Below, one piece after another: positions 1-5,396 of a DNA stretch of 5,507 nt. Made by a program: the position numbers and the translations under genes. Origin of the DNA: an uncultured Anaerosacchariphilus sp. Its GTDB lineage: Bacteria; Bacillota; Clostridia; Lachnospirales; Lachnospiraceae. Each line of letters opens with the position of its first letter. Position 1 is the stretch's first letter. The DNA lies in contig CAKROP010000165.1 in NCBI GenBank assembly GCA_934373375.1, positions 1 through 5,507 of the forward strand. The letters run 5' to 3'. Below the pieces are notes generated by a model. The model searched no databases. It saw only the letters and a program-made list of their open reading frames with translations, and was not told the DNA's origin.

Positions 1-1542
1 GAGGCGTTGGAGATCGGCGACGCGATCAAGGTGGACTGCAAGGTGGAGGAGGTTGATAGCTTTTTCTCTGTGCTCAAACGCACGGAAATGCTCACGGTCA
101 ATGTAGACGAGTTGAACTATCTCGCCAAACGGCTGGACAGCTTCGACACCGGCGAGGCCGCGCAGTTTCAGGCGATGGCCCACAAGCTGGAGCTTTTTGA
201 GCTGAAGGATCTCATCAACCTGACCTTCTGCTGCCAGCAGGCCACGGTCATTACCGACTTTTCCGACCTCGACGCTGTTGGCCGTGACCACTACATGAAC
301 CTGCACGGCGGCAGCGCAAGCGTGGATGAGCTGAACGCGCTGGACGGCAAGGGAACCGCACGGCAGCTCATTGATAGCGGCAGCGGCACGATCACGCCCT
401 ACGGTGTGGTCTACGACAACGGCATGAAGCTGGAGCAGGTCTACGATGGCCGGTTCTTCCCCTGCTATTACTACAAGCCGAATGTCATCACCGTTGCGGT
501 GACCTCCAAAAGTGAGCCAGAGGACACGGAGCATAAGAGCACTTTAGCAATAGAAGAAGGAGAAGCTGCCATAGTACGGCTGATATTTGCTCTATATCTT
601 GACGGGAAAAGCAGAAGGGAAATCGCCAAATATCTTTCCGAGATGGAAGTTCCAACGAGGCAAGATGTCTTCGGGTGGAAGGAATTGACTGTGTCATATA
701 TCCTCAACAATGAGAGATATGCAGGGAACGCGTTGCTTGCAAAGAAAATAACAACGGATGACTTTCCACGAAAAAAAGTAAGAAATCATGGTGAACGCGA
801 ACAGTACTATGTAAGTAATAGCTATCCGGCAATTTTGCCGTCCGGAATATTTGAGAAAACGCAGGCTCTATCAAAACGAAGAATTACATTTAAGGATGGC
901 AAAACAGTCGAACACCCACTTCGCAAAATAATTCGATGTAATAAATGCGGAAGCATATTCAAACGCAGAAATACAGGCGGGAATGAATACTGGGTTTGCA
1001 CAAGCCATTTTGAGAATCGGGAAAGTTGTTCGATACAGCAGATTCCGGGCAAAGAATTTGAAAAAGCCATCTGCCGCCTCTACTATAAGCTCAAGCATCA
1101 GAGCCTCCCCATTCTGGAGCAGATGCTCGAAACCCTCCGGACGATCCGTGATCGCAGGTTGATCTGGAGCGAGGACATCGTTTCCCTCAACAAAAAAATA
1201 TCCGAACTCTCCAGTCAGAATCAAACGCTGGCCTTCCTCAAGCAAAACGGCCTCGTTGATCCTGACATTTTTATATCCAAAAGCAACGAGCTGACCCGCC
1301 AGCTCCGGCAGGCCAAGCTGGACAAAGAGAAGCTTATGGCTGCCGAGGGGGATGCCACCGCCCAGCGGACGCGGGAGCTGATAGCCCTGCTGGAGGATGG
1401 GCCGGACTTCCTCGACCACCCAGACACAGAGCTGTGCGGCGCACTCGTTGCGGAAATCATCGTGGAGAGCAACGACACCCTCCGCTTCCGCCTGCATAAC
1501 GGGCTGGAGCTGCGGGAATCCATTGAGAGGACGGTGCGATAA
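1..1542 (+). CDS. Chimeric ORF: ArdA-like antirestriction protein fused in frame to the C-terminal part of a large serine recombinase (5' partial)
   Basis: The frame is open from base 1, so the true start lies outside the window; the first possible start inside is TTG at 7, and residues are counted from there. Residues 1-175 are acidic and carry ArdA-like signatures (ELNYLAKRL near 35-43, KDLINLT near 67-73), then TPYGVVYDNGMKLEQVYDG, which I associate with antirestriction proteins of Clostridia mobile elements. ArdA proteins mimic DNA and block type I restriction enzymes. From about residue 176 the sequence is a large serine recombinase: recombinase domain (about 180-290), zinc ribbon with Cys311, Cys314, Cys331 and Cys341, coiled coil (about 370-450) and the usual C-terminal end. 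The N-terminal resolvase domain with the nucleophilic serine is absent, so strand exchange is not expected. DNA is GC-rich to about 530, AT-rich to about 1065, then GC-rich again, so the ORF is a three-part mosaic. Domain calls are fairly sure; whether the fusion is biological is not. Confidence 0.75.
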   Translation, partial: EALEIGDAIKVDCKVEEVDSFFSVLKRTEMLTVNVDELNYLAKRLDSFDTGEAAQFQAMAHKLELFELKDLINLTFCCQQATVITDFSDLDAVGRDHYMNLHGGSASVDELNALDGKGTARQLIDSGSGTITPYGVVYDNGMKLEQVYDGRFFPCYYYKPNVITVAVTSKSEPEDTEHKSTLAIEEGEAAIVRLIFALYLDGKSRREIAKYLSEMEVPTRQDVFGWKELTVSYILNNERYAGNALLAKKITTDDFPRKKVRNHGEREQYYVSNSYPAILPSGIFEKTQALSKRRITFKDGKTVEHPLRKIIRCNKCGSIFKRRNTGGNEYWVCTSHFENRESCSIQQIPGKEFEKAICRLYYKLKHQSLPILEQMLETLRTIRDRRLIWSEDIVSLNKKISELSSQNQTLAFLKQNGLVDPDIFISKSNELTRQLRQAKLDKEKLMAAEGDATAQRTRELIALLEDGPDFLDHPDTELCGALVAEIIVESNDTLRFRLHNGLELRESIERTVR

Positions 1543-1704
1543 TGGGAAACCGAAAGCAGCCCTTCGGCTACCGTATGACGCTGGGCGAGATCACGATTCG
1601 GCCGGAGGAGGCGGAAACAGTACGGAGCATCTATCTGCAATACATTGCCGGAGCCTCCTTCAAACAGCTTGCCGAACAACTTCAGGCGGAGGATGTTCTC
1701 TATG
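532..1704 (+). mobile_element. Remnant of a large-serine-recombinase operon
   Basis: This stretch holds the recombinase domain, zinc ribbon and coiled-coil tail of one large serine recombinase and, after a TAATG overlap, the first part of a second recombinase-domain protein. That order is typical of the integration module of Clostridia conjugative elements. Both ends are cut inside coding sequence: the catalytic domain is missing on the left and the rest of the second protein on the right. The fragment is joined in frame to non-recombinase genes at both ends. I see no inverted repeats or insertion-sequence ends at the boundaries, and the edges are approximate because they rest on protein similarity recalled from memory. 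Confidence 0.5.
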
Positions 1705-2045
1705 ATGAGGACATGATGCTCCAGCGCAAGCCCAGAGCGAGATACCGAGTCAACCACATTTCTTGGTGGGCACAGGAACTGCCCTCCGATGAGGAATACG
1801 CCGAGGCACGGCGAAACCTTGACGCGGTCGGCTGGCAGGTGGACTACATCATTACCCACTGCGCTCCCACAAGCATCGCCCTCATGGGGAGCCGCCACAA
1901 CGAGGCAGACCAGCTCACGGACTTCCTGCAGGAGGTACGGGAAAGAGCAAAATACCACTACTGGCTGTTCGGCCATTATCATGACAACAAAGCCGTTGAC
2001 GAAAAGCACATCCTGCTGTGGGAGCAGATCGTGCGGGTCATCTAA
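1542..2045 (+). CDS. Chimeric ORF: recombinase-domain fragment joined to the C-terminal part of a metallophosphoesterase
   Basis: The ATG overlaps the upstream stop codon (TAATG), so translation is probably coupled. Residues 1-55 (starting MGNRKQPFGYRM, with PEEAETVRSIYLQYIAGASF near 21-40) look like the short recombinase-domain protein often encoded directly after a large serine recombinase in Clostridia elements. Its expected continuation into the WNKN and DERY-like motifs is missing. From about residue 60 the sequence matches the end of a calcineurin-like metallophosphoesterase: NHISWW (71-76), the metal-ligand motif THCAP (His106) and GHYH (His145, His147). The N-terminal metal motifs of that family (DxH, GDxxD, GNHE) are absent, so phosphoesterase activity is very unlikely. 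The junction lies near nucleotides 1695-1715. The 167 residues are short for a whole phosphoesterase. It is best read as two gene remnants that happen to be in frame. Confidence 0.72.
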   Translation: MGNRKQPFGYRMTLGEITIRPEEAETVRSIYLQYIAGASFKQLAEQLQAEDVLYDEDMMLQRKPRARYRVNHISWWAQELPSDEEYAEARRNLDAVGWQVDYIITHCAPTSIALMGSRHNEADQLTDFLQEVRERAKYHYWLFGHYHDNKAVDEKHILLWEQIVRVI

Positions 2046-2052
2046 AACAGGT

Positions 2053-2100
2053 CAAAGCAGAGAAAAACACGGTGACACCGCCGTGCTTTTCTCTGCTTTG
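2053..2100. terminator. Long hairpin, probable (bidirectional) terminator
   Basis: Arms 2053-2072 and 2081-2100 pair over 20 bp with a single A-C mismatch and an 8-nt loop. The inner part is GC-rich (CACGG/CCGTG), and the A-run on the left arm pairs with the CTTTTCTCT run on the right arm. This is the layout of a terminator whose U-tract is drawn into the stem and can work from either side. It starts 7 nt after the stop codon of the metallophosphoesterase-type ORF. No clean T-run follows the full stem on the + strand. Confidence 0.65.
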
Positions 2101-2162
2101 AGCATTGATCAGGCGCACCACGCCGGAAAGGAGAAGTCCAACATCTTCCTGTTAGCCTTTTG

Positions 2163-2176
2163 GGAATGCATCATTA
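2163..2176 (+). repeat. Left copy of imperfect 14-bp direct repeat flanking the AT-rich island
   Basis: The left copy reads GGAATGCATCATTA and matches GGAATAAATCATTA at 4426-4439 in 12 of 14 positions, in the same orientation. It lies where GC-rich flanking sequence gives way to AT-rich island sequence. It could be an attachment-site core, a worn target duplication or chance. Confidence 0.4.
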
Positions 2177-2289
2177 TTTAAAATTCCACACCTTGTATTC
2201 AATGCGTCACACATGGTACTGCATTCCGTTCTTCTGCGGATATCGTTGCAAGAACTGTAATACTGTCACGCATCACTAATCAATTTTAA

Positions 2290-2305
2290 TTGCCATGTTG
2301 CCATG
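2290..2305 (+). repeat. Tandem 8-bp direct repeat TTGCCATG x2
   Basis: Two exact, abutting copies of TTGCCATG (2290-2297 and 2298-2305) end just upstream of the proposed -35 box. The placement would suit an operator or activator site for the downstream gene, but it could be accidental; no binding protein can be named. Confidence 0.3.
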
Positions 2306-2307
2306 CT

Positions 2308-2337
2308 TTGAGCAATTTCGCTTATTCTGAATATGAT
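2308..2337 (+). promoter_or_regulatory. Probable sigma-70/sigma-A type promoter of the PIN-like gene
   Basis: The -35 box TTGAGC (2308-2313) and the -10 box TATGAT (2332-2337; 5 of 6 to consensus) are separated by 18 nt. Transcription would begin near 2344, about 25 nt before the preferred TTG start. This is the best match in an AT-rich leader, so chance similarity is possible. Confidence 0.45.
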
Positions 2338-2367
2338 AATTGAAAAGAGTGAAAGGATGTGGTATCT

Positions 2368-4380
2368 TTGAATAGGGTGATTATTGATATGAATAATCGA
2401 AATGCACTTATTTCGCTTGCTTATATTGAAACAAGCGATAATCCACTTCGGGTTTTTTGTAACTTTATTCTTTACCTGCTTTTAAAAGCACCTGAGCAAA
2501 CTCTCCGCGCAGATATACTTAAAGACTGCTTGCAAGATGAATTTGGCATTTCCATGCCACAGCAAATTATCAATAATTGCATCCGGCTTATGGAAAAGCG
2601 CGGCGAGGTTGCAAAACTTCCGCATGGGGCTGGTTATAAGATTGAAAAACCTTCTTTTGACATAGACAAATTCGAAAAGACTCGCCTTGAACTTCACGAA
2701 CATGAGGAGAAACTGCTCCGGTCACTAATCGAGTTTGTTGGTGCGCACTATAAGAAAATATGGAGCAATGCAGAAGCTAAAGAATATTTATCAACATTTT
2801 TGGACAAGGAAGGATATGGTGCCGAGTTATTCTTGAAAAAGAAACTTGAACTCGATCAAAGCCATGCATCCTCATCTCTATATATTGGCCGGTACATAAG
2901 CTATCTTCAGCGCCAAGATGATAGTATCGAGAGTACATATTTAAATGAGGTCGTTTATGGGATGATGGTTCTGCAGGGAATACGTCAAGCCGGAGACTAC
3001 CAACAGAATTATGAGCAGAAATTTCGAGGAACCGTTTTCTATTTCGATACAAAATTAGTGCTTCGTGCTTTAGGATTTTCTTGGAAGGCTCAAGTAGACT
3101 CTGCGCGGGAAATGGTACGATTGCTGCGTGAAAAATATGATGCTGAGATTGGAATTTTCCAGCAGACGCTTCTTGAGGTTCGGAACGCATTAGCTACTGC
3201 TGGATATGCAATTAAGCACGACAAAAGTGTATGCGATACAGAATTGAAGCTGTATAGCGAATTGTATCCTGATGAAGCTAAGCAGATGGAAGGATACGCC
3301 GAAAACATTGAAGCCCTTCTAAAGCGGGAACTCGGAATAGATAGTATAACAACCATTGATAGAAACACTGAAAACGCGAGAAACTACAACATTGATGTAG
3401 TAGGTATTACTGACTACATCGAAAACAAATGTGGCTGGCGTCGCAATGCGATATATTATGACGCAGAAATTATCAACCAAATCAATATTCTGAGAAAAGG
3501 AGATTATTCTCAGCCATACGGCGGAAAGGCAAAGTTGCCAGTCTTTGTAACATCGAATAGCAAATTAGCGTATACCTTTAGAGATTATATTTTCTCAGAT
3601 GCAAACAAGGACCGCCGATGGAGTTCACACGCTCTACCCGTCATATCTGATAATATGTTGCTCTACCGCATTTGGCTTCCCTTTGCCGCTGAGTTTGCTA
3701 ATCTTCCATCTCTCACTCTTTCGCGATTTGCCTATGCTGCCCAAAGCGAGGGCGTTGTGTTTTTCGAAAAAATGCGGGAAGTTGCTTCAGGATTAGAGCA
3801 AACTCGAAATATAGACTTGATTAGCACAACAGAAGTAGCGAGGAGAAAAATAGAAGATATTTTGCTTCGAGAAACCGATGGAAATATCGATGCAGTGACT
3901 GATGAGGCGGTTGCAACATCCCTTGAGGAATATGTTTGCATGGAAAAGTTAGAGTTACTTGAAGAAAATAAGAGCCTAACGGATCACGCAATTTCAAGGG
4001 ATCAGCAAGTAATTGAATTGTTGGCAGAAGGTTATATAAACAGATTAGGCATAGGCAACAGATTATTATTACTTGTTTCAAAATACTGGTGGATAATAGC
4101 AACCGCAGCTTTATATTTGATTACTGCGCAAATAAACAGTGCCCCTCGTTTAGTGGGAATCTCTCTTCTACCGATTGTGTTGCAAGTAATTCTATATGTA
4201 ATCGATAAGACAGCCGATGATGCTGGTGCCCGGTTTAAACTATACCCACGAGCCATTAAATATGTGGAAAAGCAATATACGGAAAGAATTGCTGCTACGC
4301 TTAAGAAAAAGGGCTACGAAGACGATATCGACTCCGTAGTTACTTACTGCATCGAGAGAACAAAGGTGTTTAATAAATAA
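2368..4380 (+). CDS. Unnamed large protein: winged-helix-like N-terminus, PIN-like nuclease core, two C-terminal membrane segments; candidate defence effector
   Basis: I do not recognise a named family. The chosen start is TTG 2368, 10 nt after AAAGGA; GTG 2359 is too close to that site, and ATG 2389 after AGGGTG is the main alternative. Counting from the TTG (670 aa), residues 29-95 resemble a winged helix-turn-helix and 100-215 are mainly helical. Residues about 222-435 resemble a PIN-like fold: FYFDTKLVLRALG with Asp227, LLEVRNAL with Glu270, YYDAEIINQI with Asp365, then LPVFVTSN (390-397), where classic PIN proteins often have T-x-D. A charged, possibly coiled-coil stretch (about 520-557) precedes two hydrophobic segments (about 564-587 and 595-612) and a basic tail, so the core is probably membrane-anchored on the cytoplasmic side. 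The gene is AT-rich, stands alone between its own promoter and terminator, and interrupts a GC-rich accessory region. Inference: metal-dependent RNase or DNase acting in phage defence or as a toxin. The fold call is moderate, the role speculative. Confidence 0.8.
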   Translation: MNRVIIDMNNRNALISLAYIETSDNPLRVFCNFILYLLLKAPEQTLRADILKDCLQDEFGISMPQQIINNCIRLMEKRGEVAKLPHGAGYKIEKPSFDIDKFEKTRLELHEHEEKLLRSLIEFVGAHYKKIWSNAEAKEYLSTFLDKEGYGAELFLKKKLELDQSHASSSLYIGRYISYLQRQDDSIESTYLNEVVYGMMVLQGIRQAGDYQQNYEQKFRGTVFYFDTKLVLRALGFSWKAQVDSAREMVRLLREKYDAEIGIFQQTLLEVRNALATAGYAIKHDKSVCDTELKLYSELYPDEAKQMEGYAENIEALLKRELGIDSITTIDRNTENARNYNIDVVGITDYIENKCGWRRNAIYYDAEIINQINILRKGDYSQPYGGKAKLPVFVTSNSKLAYTFRDYIFSDANKDRRWSSHALPVISDNMLLYRIWLPFAAEFANLPSLTLSRFAYAAQSEGVVFFEKMREVASGLEQTRNIDLISTTEVARRKIEDILLRETDGNIDAVTDEAVATSLEEYVCMEKLELLEENKSLTDHAISRDQQVIELLAEGYINRLGIGNRLLLLVSKYWWIIATAALYLITAQINSAPRLVGISLLPIVLQVILYVIDKTADDAGARFKLYPRAIKYVEKQYTERIAATLKKKGYEDDIDSVVTYCIERTKVFNK

Positions 4381-4383
4381 AGT

Positions 4384-4417
4384 AAGACTCGCTGTGTGTT
4401 GCCCAGCGAGTCTTTTT
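4384..4417 (+). terminator. Strong intrinsic terminator after the PIN-like gene
   Basis: Perfect 11-bp stem (4384-4394 with 4404-4414: AAGACTCGCTG / CAGCGAGTCTT), 9-nt loop and a T5 run at 4413-4417. It begins 4 nt after the stop codon, so transcription of the large gene should end here and not continue into the DUF1016 operon. Confidence 0.9.
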
Positions 4418-4420
4418 CCT

Positions 4421-4427
4421 AAGGAGG
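4421..4427 (+). promoter_or_regulatory. Strong Shine-Dalgarno sequence AAGGAGG upstream of the DUF1016 gene
   Basis: AAGGAGG is a near-perfect ribosome site but lies 41 nt before the first ATG (4469) of the DUF1016 frame. In that frame it sits 8 nt before an ATT codon at 4436, with a stop just upstream at 4430. It therefore points to a start near 4436 rather than at 4469. Confidence 0.6.
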
Positions 4428-4439
4428 AATAAATCATTA
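4426..4439 (+). repeat. Right copy of imperfect 14-bp direct repeat flanking the AT-rich island
   Basis: This copy reads GGAATAAATCATTA, 12 of 14 identical to 2163-2176. It overlaps the ribosome site and the ATT codon at 4436 of the DUF1016 gene and lies at the change back to GC-rich coding sequence. Together the copies would delimit an island of about 2.26 kb that holds just the PIN-like gene with its promoter and terminator. Confidence 0.4.
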
Positions 4440-4468
4440 ATATTCGAAAAGAAACGAACTACACCACC

Positions 4469-5377
4469 ATGTTCACCACACTGGACACGCTTATGGCGGC
4501 ACAGCTCCCGCAGATGGAGCTGTACTGCGAGATTGGCCGGGTGGTCAGCGGCAGGAGCGAGAAAGGAGCGGCTGTCGCAGCGTCGGAACACCTGCAAGCG
4601 GCCTATCCCACAGCCGAGGGCTTCTCTCCCCGCAACCTGCGCCGGATGCGGGACTTCTACCGGATGTACGGCGACACGCCAGAATTGCTGGCAGAGGCAA
4701 TGTGTCTGAACTGGACACAGAATGTGGTCATCATGGAGGCGGAATTGACCATGGACGAGAGGTGCTGGTACATTCGGAAGGTCGCCGAAAGCGGTTTATC
4801 CAAAACAGAGCTGCTGCGGATGATTGAGAGAGCCGAACATTCGGAAATTGCTCTTGGCGAAAACGAGGATACCTGTTATACTGTAGAAAAAGATGAGTTT
4901 TCGGAGAAGAATCGGTATGAAGAATATCCTGTTTATCTGCCACGGAAATATCTGCCGCAGCCCCATGGCCGAGTTTGTGATGAAGGACTTGGTGAAGAAG
5001 ACTGGGCTGGCGTCGCAATTCCATATCGAGTCGGCGGCCACCAGCCGGGAGGAGATCGGCAACCCGGTCTATCCTCCGGCGCGGCGCAAGCTGGCGGAGC
5101 ATGGAATCTCCTGCGACGGCCACGCGGCGCGCCAGCTCACCAATCAGGATTACGACAAGTACGACCTGCTGATCGGCATGGACAGCGCGAACCTGCGGAA
5201 TATGTACCGCATCTGCGGCGGCGACTATGCAGGCAAGATGTCCCTCCTGATGGACCATACTACCCGCCCCGGCAATGTGGCAGACCCGTGGTACACCGAG
5301 GACTTCGAGTCGACTTGGCGGGATGTGCTGGCGGGTTGCCAGGGGTTGCTGAAAGAATTGTTGCAGGAGCGAGGTGA
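4469..5377 (+). CDS. DUF1016 N-terminal-domain protein, probably without the PDDEXK nuclease domain
   Basis: Counting from ATG 4469, residues 1-125 match the DUF1016 N-terminal domain as found on Clostridia mobile elements: LPQMELYCEIGRVVS, EKGAAVAA, GFSPRNLRRMRDFYRMY (51-67), NWTQNVVIMEAELT and YIRKVAESGLSKTELLRMI. In full-length relatives this domain precedes a PDDEXK nuclease domain; here none is seen. Codons 4436-4468 encode NIRKETNYTT, which fits the family N-terminus better, and the strong ribosome site is placed for a start at 4436, but that codon is ATT. Beyond about residue 150 the frame runs through the phosphatase gene in another frame to a stop at 5377. That Gly/Arg/Pro-rich tail looks like a composition artefact, although ribosomes would translate it because no earlier stop exists. 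The role of the domain is not established; DNA binding or protein partnering is likely. Confidence 0.65.
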   Translation: MFTTLDTLMAAQLPQMELYCEIGRVVSGRSEKGAAVAASEHLQAAYPTAEGFSPRNLRRMRDFYRMYGDTPELLAEAMCLNWTQNVVIMEAELTMDERCWYIRKVAESGLSKTELLRMIERAEHSEIALGENEDTCYTVEKDEFSEKNRYEEYPVYLPRKYLPQPHGRVCDEGLGEEDWAGVAIPYRVGGHQPGGDRQPGLSSGAAQAGGAWNLLRRPRGAPAHQSGLRQVRPADRHGQREPAEYVPHLRRRLCRQDVPPDGPYYPPRQCGRPVVHRGLRVDLAGCAGGLPGVAERIVAGAR

Positions 5378-5396
5378 ACAGAATGGCGCAGAATGA
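4917..5396 (+). CDS. Low-molecular-weight protein tyrosine phosphatase
   Basis: The protein is 159 aa, normal for the family, and looks complete. Its N-terminus MKNILFICHGNICRSP holds the CX5R phosphate-binding loop: nucleophile Cys8, Arg14 and Ser15. The general-acid motif DPW is at 123-125 (Asp123), as in active enzymes. It should be a cytoplasmic hydrolase of phosphotyrosine on proteins; small arsenate reductases share the fold, but the DPW motif favours a phosphatase. ATG 4917 is chosen because GGAG (4903-4906) lies 10 nt upstream and the protein then begins at the usual first beta-strand; an in-frame ATG at 4893 would add eight atypical residues. The gene lies inside the DUF1016 reading frame and overlaps the next gene by 14 nt, so translation is probably coupled. 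Third codon positions are GC-rich like the flanks. Partner kinase and substrates are unknown. Confidence 0.9.
   Translation: MKNILFICHGNICRSPMAEFVMKDLVKKTGLASQFHIESAATSREEIGNPVYPPARRKLAEHGISCDGHAARQLTNQDYDKYDLLIGMDSANLRNMYRICGGDYAGKMSLLMDHTTRPGNVADPWYTEDFESTWRDVLAGCQGLLKELLQERGEQNGAE

Larger units (their letters stand above)
2101..2358. other. Intergenic region with change from GC-rich to AT-rich sequence
   Basis: Bases 2101-2162 still resemble the GC-rich flank and include an AAAGGAG ribosome-site-like sequence (about 2128-2134) with no usable start codon near it, possibly the 5' edge of a lost gene. From about 2165 the sequence turns AT-rich and looks like the leader of the downstream gene, with a likely promoter at 2308-2337. 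A 37-codon ORF (2166-2279, + strand) ending in a Cys- and aromatic-rich stretch (WYCIPFFCGYRCKNC) is open here, but it has no good ribosome site and I do not call it a gene. No tRNA or recognised structured RNA was seen. Confidence 0.5.

Noticed and set aside
1397..1705. Plus-strand 102-aa ORF spanning the recombinase ORF junction
   Set aside because: It is out of frame with both recombinase-type ORFs and low in complexity, with no motif or ribosome site that supports it.
871..2009. Long minus-strand ORFs (871-1497 and 1221-2009) opposite the recombinase and phosphoesterase remnants
   Set aside because: They lie antisense to frames with clear protein-family motifs, show no recognisable domains and follow the GC-rich codon pattern of the + strand genes; these are shadows.
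2228..2255. GTTCTT/AAGAAC inverted repeat in the leader
   Set aside because: Only six bases pair around a long loop; too weak to call an operator or RNA structure.
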